A DNA stretch of 64,000 bases from contig NC_056527.1 of the NCBI RefSeq assembly GCF_019175285.1, positions 112,603,451 to 112,667,450 on the forward strand, written 5' to 3'. The position numbers were made by a program, and so were the translations under genes. This DNA comes from Sceloporus undulatus. Its lineage: Eukaryota > Chordata > Lepidosauria > Squamata > Phrynosomatidae. Below are positions 14,879-24,600 of this stretch, in pieces; positions within the stretch are counted from its first letter, which is position 1; every line of letters starts with the position of its first letter. The notes under the pieces are model-generated. The model saw nothing but the letters and a program-made list of their open reading frames with translations. It did not search any database and was not told the origin of the DNA.

Positions 14879-15066
14879 AAATGTAGTTTTCTCTTCTGTC
14901 TTCCTGATAGGGTGGTGGCTGCCGCTTTATCCGCTACAACTGCAAAGTGGAATCTCCTCGCAAAGGCTGGAGCTTGATGCATCCTGGGCGCCTCACTCAC
15001 TACCATGAAGGCTTGCCTACCACCCGCGGCACCCGCTACATCATGGTTTCTTTTGTGGACCCCTAA
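1013..15066 (+). CDS. PLOD3: Procollagen-lysine 2-oxoglutarate 5-dioxygenase 3 (LH3), exons 2-19, 5'-partial
   Basis: Exons: 1013-1104, 1502-1638, 2013-2176, 2758-2870, 3260-3323, 4302-4399, 5169-5270, 5416-5547, 6635-6756, 7540-7644, 7774-7899, 8855-8996, 9351-9464, 10222-10287, 10374-10478, 11768-11914, 12950-13075, 14911-15066 (TAA at 15064). All introns are GT-AG and every junction keeps frame, giving about 702 residues; human LH3 has 738, so exon 1 with the signal peptide is missing on the left. The family hydroxylates collagen lysines (Fe(II), 2-oxoglutarate) and LH3 also adds galactose and glucose, in the ER and outside the cell. Seen here: an N-terminal glycosyltransferase part with ESFCWPEW and the five-Asp run [10 protein letters not shown]; a C-terminal dioxygenase with RPHHDSSTF (HxD iron ligands), THYHEGLP (second His) and [12 protein letters not shown] (2-oxoglutarate-binding Arg). 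Phrases such as [20 protein letters not shown] fit PLOD3 better than PLOD1 or PLOD2. No break is seen. Confidence 0.97.
2376..2434 (+). repeat. Poly-C run of 23 followed by G runs
   Basis: In PLOD3 intron 4, 23 consecutive C (2376-2398) are followed within 40 bases by G runs of 4, 6 and 10 (2406-2409, 2411-2416, 2425-2434). The G side could form a quadruplex, the C side an i-motif, or the two could pair as a hairpin. The exact run length may be a sequencing estimate. Confidence 0.85.
2935..3045 (+). repeat. MITE family A, right half
   Basis: Contains ctacaaatcctaggattc, catggcagttaaagtg and the end attatttctacagtgta. These match the right arm of the palindromic MITE seen in full at 5691-5888. 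It lies in PLOD3 intron 5. Confidence 0.7.
4611..4828 (+). repeat. MIR-like tRNA-derived SINE
   Basis: A diverged full-length copy in PLOD3 intron 7. It has the tRNA-like head (gtataatggtttgagtattgg), a B-box-like aggattcaaatct, the core cacactctcccagcctcag and a degraded tail ending in cacacaacaaaag. The family resembles CORE/MIR SINEs in its gcaagtcacactctctcagcctcag block. Confidence 0.8.
5691..5888 (+). repeat. MITE family A, full palindromic copy
   Basis: The left end ggctgcatctacgctatag and the right end ctgcaatgtggcagtag enclose arms that are imperfect reverse complements (aattaatgcagtttggcac versus gtgccaaactgcattaatt). The centre reads tagccttctccgtcagag. It is a non-autonomous DNA transposon with no coding capacity, in PLOD3 intron 9. 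The superfamily is not settled because no clear target duplication was seen. Confidence 0.8.
7010..7290 (-). repeat. CR1-like LINE 3' fragments
   Basis: catagaataatagaatcctagaattgg and gggccatccagtccaact are the reverse complement of the CR1 3' end, with its ATTCTATG-type terminal repeats. A second, more diverged piece follows (cacctagtctaacctcctgc and cagatggccatctttaaaaacc). Both lie in PLOD3 intron 10. Confidence 0.75.
7300..7425 (+). repeat. LINE-like 3' tail with (GAT)n
   Basis: gcgctgtgtaaatctacagc followed by gcgctatataaataaagc and about ten gat units looks like the 3' end of an L2-type LINE running into a microsatellite. No coding part is present. Confidence 0.6.
8148..8358 (+). repeat. 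MITE family A, full copy
   Basis: The left end tggatgtatctacactgtag and the right end cttatgtctacagtgttgc are matching inverted ends. The arms contain aataatgcagtttgacgtcac and ggatggagccatggcag. It lies in PLOD3 intron 12. Confidence 0.75.
9471..10215 (+). other. PLOD3 intron 14, no recognised element
   Basis: About 750 bases between the exons ending at 9464 and starting at 10222. I see neither a coding segment nor a repeat family that I can name with confidence. Confidence 0.5.
10951..11013 (+). repeat. (ATT)n microsatellite
   Basis: About 20 nearly perfect att units in PLOD3 intron 16, with one interruption near the start (tact). A short (AC)n run follows at about 11120-11138. Confidence 0.95.
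12060..12165 (+). repeat. MITE family A variant, left part
   Basis: acatttccactttaacttt, gctgcatcctgtggaatcc and gaggatcatagtttgg match the variant copy at 40467-40655. It lies in PLOD3 intron 17. Confidence 0.55.
12360..12800 (+). repeat. Unclassified repeat, family shared with 29530-30070
   Basis: Shares aggttttccccatcaa followed by gaaaagggatg, and the motif of a block flanked by cactg and cacagcag, with a segment in ARHGEF15 intron 7. No terminal structure could be fixed, so the class is unknown. Confidence 0.45.
13331..13685 (+). repeat. Sauria-type squamate SINE
   Basis: Holds the classic lizard SINE blocks: gagctcccatcactagtctc, ctagcagttcgaaagcatg, ataggtaccactttggtggg, gcagtcatgctggccacatg, and an end reading gtcagacacaacttaacaat then caaaggggaaaaacctttac. 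This is the strongest single clue to a squamate genome. It is in PLOD3 intron 18. The name is from memory of the family. Confidence 0.7.
13690..13832 (+). repeat. Palindromic MITE (cttcccaacc ... ggttgggaac)
   Basis: The left arm cttcccaacctttggtcctc and the right arm aacaaaggttgggaaccac are reverse complements. The centre carries gttggccaagttggctgggg. A related copy with the same ctacaactcccagaag core lies at 62670-62810. Confidence 0.75.
14845..14874 (+). repeat. (CT)n microsatellite near exon 19
   Basis: About 15 ct units sit some 37 bases before the acceptor of the last PLOD3 exon. It extends the pyrimidine-rich stretch there. Confidence 0.9.
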
Positions 15067-16824
15067 CACCAGCTCCCATGCTCCGCTCGGCCCCAGGGGA
15101 ACTGAGTGGGCTACAGTGGTCAACACACTGAAGGCCAGAGACTTACAGAAAGCAGATTGGAGGACTAAGAAGAGTGGTCGGTCTCCTATTTTCCTCCCAC
15201 TGACATCTGCCTTGGTGCCTTCAAAACAAAGGACTGAAATGGATGACTACATGCCAGGGTGTGGAAAGACATGTTCCTTGCCTAGCACTGAACTTTGGGT
15301 CACTACTAGTGCCAGGAGTGACCACTGCTGCCTTGTGGTGTTCCACTAACCTTCCCTCCACATCCTATAGGTGTTGAGGAGCAAGTCAACACTGCCATTA
15401 CGCAGAAGACTATAAACTCTGCATCCTTCTCCCCAAATATCACCTAAGATGTCTGCCAGAGAACCTTCCCCTTCGTCCTCAATATGGCTTAGTCACAATG
15501 GACTTTATTATAGGACTCTTAAGGGTACTTCTTATTTACTGGCCACTGTTCTAACGTATTGTGCAGGTATTCTTTTTCCCCCCTCCTTTTTTCCCTTAAC
15601 AGATTTTTCTCTGGTAAGGAAAAAAAGAAGACAGAGGGAAACAGGAGAGGGCTGCCAAAGGAAGATGGTATTGTCTGCTCCTCGTATAAATGTATACAAA
15701 TGAGGGTGTTCAATTTCATCTGGAAATAGTCGATATTAGCCGTAGCACAACAATTCTTCATCAAATCAAACCATACTGAATTTCCAAAGAATTATGATGT
15801 ATACCTCCCATTTTCCCTCAGGTCTTTCTGGCCCTTCTCTTTGTATTCTTACTTGAATCCCAAAACATTTTTGTTTTGTCTTGTTATGCCAGGACTCACA
15901 AGCTGTGACATTTGTGGCAAAAACAGGAATGTTTCTGAGTAACTGCAGAGTACTTTTCACTCATCAGTATCCATCTTACATGTTACAGGATTTAGGGGAA
16001 AGGGGGATTGTGGGTTCTTTTAGTGCAGGAATTTTGATATTGCTCTTTTAAAAAATGAGAAGACAGAGGGTGGCCTGTAAACCCTGAGTCTGCTTTGACC
16101 CCTTATCGCCACCTTGAGTCCCTATATTGGGAGAAAGGCAGGATATAAGAAAAGAAAATAATAACAAAAATAAACAAATGATTGGCATAGGAAAATTTGA
16201 GGTATCCCAGTTAATTCCCAGTGTCATTTGGGGTACTCCAATTAATTTCCAGGGCTTTATCAGCCATAGGGAGGAATAGGGCAGAAGGGGACTTGTCTAT
16301 ATACTTCTTGTCAACTAAATTGGGGCAGGAGATGGAAGCAGAACAGACGTTGGGTCATTTTCTCTTGTAGTTAACCCCCAACAAATGTTCAGCTGCTCTA
16401 CCAACTACCTAAGTCGTAACAGGAGTGCCAGCTGTATGTTCACATTGTTAAAAATTGTTCAACCCAGTGACCAAGACAACACATGCCACACACACCAAAT
16501 ACTCCTTGACCCACTTGAGTGGCATCAAGATTATCCCAAAGAGCTACTTAAAGTGTGATTAATCTCCCTCCCCCCCCAGTCTTATGTGGAGATTATCCTT
16601 TGTGGGGGTGTTTCTTTGAGTTCATTGATGTTGTTGAGCCAAGAACTCCCACAAGGCAGTAGGAGAGCTCCGGCAGGCACTTAATGGCAAGAGCCTTGTG
16701 TAACCTCCTGTAATCCTGTGGGCTTTTGGTCCCCAGCCTGGTCTGGCTGATGGGGTGGATGTCTGTCAGCTGCTTCCTTTACAAAACAGAGCATTTAACT
16801 TATTGTTTGTTCCAAAGTACACCA
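15067..16824 (+). other. Presumed 3' UTR of PLOD3
   Basis: Follows the TAA at 15064-15066. The first 500 bases look unique. A LINE-like tail (ccctatattgggagaaaggc then aggatataag) sits at about 16080-16185. No earlier canonical AATAAA outside repeat sequence was noticed, but human PLOD3 has a short 3' UTR, so the true end may be nearer to the stop codon. Confidence 0.45.
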
Positions 16825-16830
16825 AATAAA
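16825..16830 (+). terminator. Candidate polyadenylation signal AATAAA of PLOD3
   Basis: AATAAA in accaaataaactgtat, followed by a T-rich stretch (tgtatattttaaatt) and then gtcaatgtgagat. It is the best placed signal on the + strand before the next repeats. Confidence 0.4.
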
Positions 16831-16984
16831 CTGTATATTTTAAATTAGAAGTATGCTGGTCAATGTGAGATAGCAGTAGGGAGAAGAGAGGGAGACATGC
16901 TAGAGCCCAAGTAGTGGTACCACTCTGATCTACCTATCAGCAGAAAAGGGGAACCGTGTCTCTTTTCCAGTTGTTAAGGCTGTC

Positions 16985-17095
16985 TCTCCAACATCAGTAT
17001 GTAGAGAGATCTTGTAGCACCTTTGAGACTAACTGAAAGAAAGACATTGGCAGCATGAGCTTCAGTCTACTTCTTTCACCACTACTTATGCTGGC
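16985..17095 (+). repeat. MITE family D, left half
   Basis: gatcttgtagcacctttgag, actaactgaaagaaagac and cagcatgagcttcagtctac match the left arm of the full palindromic copy at 28753-28945. Confidence 0.75.
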
Positions 17096-17129
17096 TAGGT
17101 CTAATGGAAATTACAGTCCAGCAACATCT

Positions 17130-17195
17130 GGAGAGAGCCAATATGGTGTAATGGTTTGAATGTTGGACCAGAACTCTAGGAGACCAAGATGGAGA
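17130..17195 (+). repeat. MIR-like SINE, head only
   Basis: gagagccaatatggtgtaatgg and gaatgttggaccagaactct are the tRNA-like head. The rest is missing, and a scrap of MITE family A (gtcaaactgcattaattttgc) follows. Confidence 0.65.
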
Positions 17196-17734
17196 CGTGA
17201 TAATTAAGGCAGTGTCAAACTGCATTAATTTTGCAGTGCGGCAGCAGCCCTCGTGCCAGCTTGTCAGGTGATTCCACAGTCAAGATTACAACTCAGATGT
17301 CAAGGCAGACCTTTCCACTTTTGAGAATGCCTATAAATCCCTGCTCAGAGGAACTCTGCCTGCTTCCATATCCCTCTTCTGGGCAAGAGACCAGCACAGG
17401 AAATCAGTATACATGGAACTGCCAAAATCTCTTTGAGAACAACCAAGCCTGATGTTGATCCTGCAACTGGAACAATGGAACAGTCCATTCAGATGTCACA
17501 CAATGAAATAAATGGACAAATTGTTCACTTCTCAGAGCAATGAAGCGATGCTTACAATTAGTGTATGGAAGGCAGGGTTGCAAGGTCAAAGTCGGAGCTA
17601 GGAAATCATGCATAACAGTGCTAAAGTAACAGTACCATCATTATTTTTTAAATAAGCAATGTATACCTGTTACTCCAAAATGCTGCCTTTGCTAGATCTA
17701 AAAGCATGACTAGTTGCCCTTTTGGTAATGAGTA

Positions 17735-17948
17735 AAGCCAGTAAGCATGGTGTAGTGGTTTGAATGTTAGACTGTGACTTTGGAGACCAGGGTTTGGATC
17801 CCCGCTCAGCCATGAAACCCACTAGGTGACCTTGGCAAGTCACATGCTCTCAACCTCAGGGGAAGGCAATGGCAAACCTCCTCTGAACAAATCTTGCCTT
17901 AGTGTTGCCATAAGTCGTAACTACTTGAAAGCACACAGCAACAAAGCC
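17735..17948 (+). repeat. MIR-like tRNA-derived SINE
   Basis: A well kept copy: agcatggtgtagtggtttga, a box-B-like gggtttggatccccgctc, gtgaccttggcaagtcacat, gaaggcaatggcaaacctcc and the tail acttgaaagcacacagcaac. It lies between the two genes. Confidence 0.85.
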
Positions 17949-17949
17949 A

Positions 17950-20190
17950 TCAAGACATACAGCAGAACAAGAATGATTCTTAAAAATATTCTGAACTCAA
18001 GTCATGCTTGAATAGCCAAGATTTTTTGCTTAACAGGATCTATGGCTATAATTTCCTATTGCGGTCTATGTTGCATAACTTTACATATATTTAATTGTAC
18101 CAGAGGCACTAAAGAATCCTATTAGTGAATTGTGAAGATGCATACCAGAATACTTGTTAAGAGTGTTCTAATGTGTATTGGGTTCTACTGGTGCACATCA
18201 GCACTCCCTAGCTGGTGTGTCAAGGTGCACTGGGTCCTATTATGCATCAGTCCTGATGCTCAATGGTCATTTTGTTGGCCCCTTGCTGAATATCGCAAGA
18301 GATACCAAAGGCTCACTGTACTACTAAGATGGTCTTAGTTTTCCCATATCTTAATACAAGTGCAACTTTGGACCTTGCAGAAAGTGGTAGTCTGTAATCA
18401 CCATTTTATGAGTATCATTAGCTAAACCCAGAGTGGAAACCTTGAAGCAGAAGACCAACAGTCTCACACAGAGAGTTTTCCATCATCATCATCATCCTCA
18501 TTTAAAAAACAACAACAAGCATTGTGATAGAAAAAAAAGACACAAAATAAAGACAACAATGCAGGCAAATATGGTACATAATAAATTAAACAATCTTTCC
18601 CCCCCTGCACACTACCAGGGCTGTGAGCAATATTCAGCAAGTGAATGTGGAAATTTCCTCCTCTGAAATGGAAGTTAAGAGGTTATTCAAATGAATAAAT
18701 ACGAATTGGCTTGGGGCCATGGTGCAGGGTTGGAAGCACAGGGGTGGACTCCATAATTATGGGTGATGGGTTGGTCCACCGTTCTAGACGGGTTGGCATT
18801 AGGGAGAAAATACTTGAGGAAGGGCAGCAGACAGATGCCAGCACCAGAAGGGGGAAAGTCTAGGCTCGGAGCAGTAGCCCTAGATATCCCCAGAAGGGGG
18901 CTGAAGAAACAGGGAGGGTTGCTCGTTGAAAAGGAACATCCTTGCTGAGGTAGAGAAGGCCCCAAGCCGATGCCAGGGAAAGGAAGACTGGCAAGTCCTG
19001 TGGAATACTGGCAGAAATGGCACCAAGACAGCAAGTGGTACAGCACCTGGGGCAGTTACTCATCTGTAAAATGCCTGGGGGAGTAGAGATTTTCAGTTGC
19101 TTTGTATACCAAGTTTCTAACACAGCTGGCAGGGAAATAAACAAGGCACACACACAAGTTACAAGCACCTTGAGCCCAGGGTTGGAAAGGTGCCCAGATG
19201 GTTGTGGCCCAAGCCATATTACTGTCATCGTGCCAGGCTACAGGTGGGTTCACACATGTAATCAGCGCTCCATCTGGCTGAGAAGAACAAGGAAATAAGC
19301 ATGTGTGTTCTCCAGTTCCAGCTTTTACCTCCTGCACAGTTTGGGTTCAGGGGTTCTGGAAGATGCTGTCCAAAAAAATAAACTCTCCCGAGCCTAACCT
19401 CAGATAATATAGAGAAACTTTGTTCAAACCCCTGGACCAGGGAATTCACGGTAGGAAAAAGGGTGTGTGCCCCTCTCATGCTCCTTGAGGTCCAAGAGAA
19501 GACCCATCTGCCTCTTCTCAGTTTGAAAAGAAGTTTTGGATGGATAATTACAGCAAAAAGTTGTTTGTGCATACTGAATCTGACTGGAAGAGAGAGCCAC
19601 AACGCCATAGCCCCTATATCATCTAACAGCCTGTGCTTCCTCTGACAAATCATCACCACTGAGAATGAGCTGCTCTTCAACACATGCACTCCAAGTAGTG
19701 TGGTTGGAGATAGCACACGCCAACTCTTTTTGCGGGGTAACTGGTTGTCTTTCCTCTTGGATACCATAAGGCCAGTCAAAAGAGGCACCCTGTGAGTAGG
19801 GTGACAGGACCAAAAGCCACTTGCTGTGTGTGCAGTGCAGTAAAAAGCTGAAACTCTGACACCCGCTTCTGACAGCAAGTGGCTAAGGAGGCAGATAGAG
19901 AAGTGTGCCTTTGGCACCTCCAGAGACCTGTTTATGACATTACAGCAGCTGTCAGCTCAGGACAACAAGGAAACCTTGCTCTCATTTGCCTTCCTTCCAC
20001 CACTGGTTTTCCCTCATACTGCAAACCATACTCCAGTGTCATCACTCATCCTGGGCACCCCTCAGTGGCAGTGCTTCTTCTGTGCCCAACAGAACAGAAG
20101 TCAATCTGGTTCTGAGCCCAGTATTTAGAGAATGCATGCATGCAGGCCGGCCTCTTTAGTGTCCCCATCTGTGGTTCTGCACCTGCCGTC
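17950..20190 (-). other. Presumed 3' UTR and downstream flank of ARHGEF15
   Basis: On the minus strand this follows the TGA at 20193-20191. From about 18690 to 20190 the sequence looks unique rather than repetitive and holds several open minus-strand frames, the longest 230 codons at 19225-19917 (see findings). No canonical AATAAA on the minus strand was found between 18500 and 20190, so the transcript end is undetermined. Confidence 0.45.
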
Positions 20191-21603
20191 TCAAGCTGAA
20201 CCATATTTGCCCTTGCTGTGGCTGGTGCGTATCAGCTGGAGCTGGCGAGCTGCTTGTAGGACACGGTAGCGCTCACGAAGGTTGCGCCGCCGCACATGCT
20301 CATTGGTGATTTCTTGCACATAGCGTGAGGGAAACCAGCCCTTCTTGCCATCTGCCAGGCGAACCCCCTCATACCAACCTGCAGTGGAGTTCGGAAAGGG
20401 AAGAGAGATCTGTTAGCTTCTAACTTTGTGCTCCTCCATCCTGTGTGTACATGTGTGTGCTTCCTGTTAAAGCGAAAGAGCTGCCCAGCAGCCTATAATC
20501 AGAGGTATACTTCCTCTCAACATGGAGGTTCCATCTGAAGCTACTATGCTTAATAGCAGCTGATGGTCTTGTAAGGTCTTGTTAGTCTTTTTTGGAACTA
20601 ACACATAATCCCCCAGTTTCTGGGAAATGCAACCTCCAAAGACTCTTAACACTTCTGGATGTTGGGTCATCATGCCCCTGGTTAATATTTTAAAATCTCT
20701 TTGTAAGTGTATAAGCTAAAAAAAAAAGCTATAAAAATTAGGCTGGCATCCTGTTCAGTGTTTATAATGTTTTAAGCTAGACTTTTGAAGTTAGCAATTC
20801 ACCTTTAACATTGTGGCATTGTTGCCACAAGAACAAATCCCCCCCCCCCAAAAAAACCCCAAATACTTTGAAAGCTTTCATTTACCCATGTCTGAAAAAA
20901 TATGTTCTCTCTAGGCATTTTTCTAGGTCCTCCAGCGTGATTCTATGATATGCTTCTTCCAGAAGTTGACCATAGAGTCACACTGGGAGGCCTGGAAATC
21001 CCTAGAGAGGTGTGTTTTTTCTAAGCATTTCTAGGTTCTCCAGCATGATTCTATGGTATGCTTTTGCTAGAAGTTGACCACAGACATGCACTGGAAGGCT
21101 TTGAAATCCTAGAGAGGTGTCCTCTCTAGGCATTTCTAGGTCTTCCAGAGCAATTCTATGGTTCTGCCAGTAGTCATTCGTTTCAATAGAATTTACTATT
21201 ATTCATGGCTTTGTGTTTCCACAGTAAATCCAGGAATGTATCCCCCACATATATGGGGATCGTACTGTATTTTCATTTTTCTTATCTTGTTGTGTTAACA
21301 AAACAATGAATCTGCCACAGGCTTTAGTTTGAATTTTATACAAGCTTAGCACCTGGGGCAGCTCCATAAAAGCATCAGATTATAACTATGAGATGATTCA
21401 CGGACGAAATTAAATGGGAACCATCAGTTCCTAGTGTTTCTTTTCAGTGATTATCCAGTGTATCTGCCAACACTGCATTTCATCACAAACATACTTACCC
21501 TCATTGGTTTTGCGTAGCACATTCACGATGTCTGTTGGCTCAAGGCTCAATTCATCAGCTTGGGTGGCAGTATAGGTTTCTGTGCACTGCACTTGGGGGC
21601 AAT
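20191..21603 (-). other. ARHGEF15: SH3-encoding last two exons of ARHGEF15
   Basis: Exons 14 (21603-21499) and 15 (20378-20191) join at a glycine codon to give an SH3 fold: the ALYDY-like start TYTATQADELSLE, then DIVNVLRKTNEGWYEG with the RT-loop and n-Src Trp, then KKGWFPSRYVQEI with the Gly-Trp-Phe-Pro binding-face residues. A basic tail (RRRNLRERYRVLQAARQ) follows and the protein ends KYGSA. Confidence 0.85.
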
Positions 21604-24600
21604 CTGGTGGCAGGAAGAGTAGACAGGGAGAGAGAGGAAAAAGTAAGGACATCCTTATAGCGCATCCTTCCTCAAGTTGTTGCCTTCCTGAAGCCTTTGA
21701 TTACAATTCCCAGAACACATTTTAAACTATCTCAGTTGGATTCTACTGCCAGGACCTGCTGTTTTAAAATAGTTGGGAAGCAGTGTGTTGACTACAGCTA
21801 CAAAAATAACCCACAGTCAATGGCCATGCTGACTGGGAACTTCAATCCCCTCCCCCAAAAGAAAAGAAAGTATTTAAGCTCAGATATGGAGGTGGTAGTG
21901 GTAACAGAGTTCATAGATAAAAAAATAAATAGGCTCTTACCCCAGTCCTCATAGATAGTTTCCTGCTTGCCATTAGACTGGGATTCGTGAGAAGGGAATG
22001 CACCTATCCAGCGGTGCATATCTGACCTGAAACAGGAGACAAAATCCATGATCCATGATCAGCTATTTTCCATCAGTAGATTTGTGGGGAAATGACTTTA
22101 GTTCAGTGCTACAGAAGGAACATGCAAAGTAGCCTCACCAAAAGCTCAAGTGAGTTCAAAATTCCAGTGTTCAGAATGGGAGAAAGCAATGCCTTGAGGA
22201 TCTTAAAATTTAGGCAGGCTTGCACAGTCAGATACCAGCTCCAATCCTGTGTGGCTCATTGTAACACAACAGTTCTGCACACAGACTTACACTAGGCTCA
22301 GCCATATACCACCACCACACTGGACTTTACATACAGCCTCTGAACATCCATGCCTCGTGGGGAGTGGACGTAATCAGGGAAGCTCTGGCTATGTCTGTGT
22401 AGCTAGATGCAAAATGACTGCATCATTTACTGGATCTGTTGGAGACTTCCAAAAGTCTTGGTGCTAATGTAATCATTTCACCTCTGGCTATGTGGACATT
22501 GCCAGATGCTTCTCCAATCCTGACCACTCCCCAGGAAGCACTGAAGGATCATGGGGGTATTCAGAAACTGTATAGTAAGTTGAAGTGGGCTTTGGATGCT
22601 GCAGAAGGGGGAAGGTAATACAGTGTACCCTTAGTATCTCTTGGGGTTTGGTTCCAGGGCCATCCATGGAACCCAAAATCCATGGATGCTCAAGTTCTAT
22701 TACTATATATACTCAACTATAAGTTGACTTCATGTATAAGACAAGGGCAGGTTTGGGAACGAAAATTACAGATTTTGATATGACTCATGGATAAGTCAAG
22801 GGTAAAACCTAGGGGCATGTAACAAAGGATCTAAAGGATGAAGCAAAACAATGCTAAAGAACTTTAAAAATTCCAGCAGTCATAGCTGCGTTCACACTAA
22901 AGGCTGGATGGATGAGAGAGTCAGGGGGAGGGTCAGTGCTCTCAGGACCAATTATGATCTTGCCTTTCACTAGGGGATGGCTCCTTTTTAAGTAAGACTT
23001 AAATTACAATACTTACATTGACCTATGGAAAAATCGACTCAGGTTTTTGGGGTCAATATTTGGACTAAATTTTGTATATACTACTTGAGTATATACAGTA
23101 TATTAAATGGCATATTAAGATAGTATATAAAATGACAAAATCAAGGTTTGCATTTCAGAAATTATTTTAGGGGGGAGGTATTTTCAAGATGTGGATGGCT
23201 GAATCCGTGGATGTAGAATCCATGGATATATAGGGCCAACTGACCAATTTCTGCAACGTCCCAAAAAAGGATATACGCAGGCATAAGGAAAACTTACATG
23301 AGTTTATGTCATTCTTTCAGATAACCTATCTATCTCTTATAGTCATTATTATATTTCTGCCTTGCCTTTCCTCCACTATGTTGACAATTATACATGAATT
23401 ATACATGGTTCTCCTCCTTCTCATTTCTCATACTAACAACTCTGTCAACTCCTTTCCAATCTGTGATTCTATAATATTCCAAGTTCTCTAACAGGTTATT
23501 TCACCTTGAAAGAGAATGGTGCACCTTACTCCATCTCTCTTCACCATTTCTAAATCTTAATAAATCTGTTTTCTACCCAACCCTATCCTATCCCATTCGC
23601 CCACAAACATCAAAACAACTCACTGTGTTGGGGCACGGCAGAGGCGGTCACTACTCCGTCCTTGGTGGTTCTCCATCAGTGTCAGGTAGAAGCTGTTTTC
23701 TGCGCCTTGGCCTGTGTAGGCTTCCCCGCAGCCCTGGGCCTGGACCAAGGAACGGTGGGCATAATCCAGCACCACAAAGCGTTCAGAACTGCAGAACAGA
23801 CAAAAGATGAGTAACACACAGGAGAAAAGTGACATAGTTGCTAGCCCTGGCTGACTAGGCAGCACAAGGGGGCTGCCACCACAGCTTCTGAAAGTTGGCA
23901 CCTAAGATATGGTACTGTATTAGCAAATAAACCCCATTTCCTCCCAAAAGCCACAAGTGTGAAAAACTGGCTTCCTCTGAGCTAAACAAATTAGATTAAT
24001 GAGATGATTCCACAGTTCCACAGTTGCTCTGTCTGAAGACAGAAACCAGTGTTTGGATTTTTCTTGCTTTTGTTGTTCTTCTCATTTAAAATGTCAAGTT
24101 CTATCCCTTTAAAGGTAAAATAACAAGCTCTGAAAAAGCATGAAGCTGGTTTAAGCTGGGAATGGGCAGAAAACCATCAAAACTTGTAATGCTTGCACTT
24201 CATGGTACTCCAGAATAATGGTGGTCTAGCTCTGATTTCAGGGGCTGGTGAATCTGCTCTGGGCTTTAGTCATGAAATCAGTTAATTGGAAACAACTGGG
24301 CCTTTAAGGTAAGAGTATTCCATGATGGGTGCCACAGCAAAGAAGGTCCCATATCCTTCCACAGTGCATTGTTCCCACTAGTAGGGCACAGAGGTGGGCT
24401 GTCCAGCAGACCTCAGTCCTCAAGAAGGCATATATAGAGACCAGCTCTCCTTTAAACATCAAGGTTCATTCAGTCTCTGTATCCGGTTCTGGGCACCACA
24501 ACTGAAAAAGGATGTTGATAAGCTGGAATGCGTACAGAGAAGATTGACCAAAATGGTGAAGGGTCTGGAAACCATGTTTTATGAGAGACTTAGGGAGCTG

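Noticed and set aside
1013-15066. PLOD1 or PLOD2 as the identity of the first gene
   Set aside because: The pentad [11 protein letters not shown] with [23 protein letters not shown]-type [10 protein letters not shown] and [18 protein letters not shown] match human PLOD3 as recalled more closely than its paralogues, and the 19-exon layout agrees.
17738-17790. tRNA-gene-like heads at many sites
   Set aside because: They have box A- and B-like strings but no cloverleaf, and all continue into the SINE core and tail, so they are SINEs and not tRNA genes.
18163-18666. Short frames between the genes, one with a His run
   Set aside because: The His run comes from a catcatcat simple repeat. No domain or supporting signals.
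19377-19382. AATAAA on the + strand as the PLOD3 poly(A) site
   Set aside because: It is 4.3 kb past the stop codon and beyond SINE and MITE insertions, within sequence that is more likely the ARHGEF15 3' flank. The site at 16825 is preferred.
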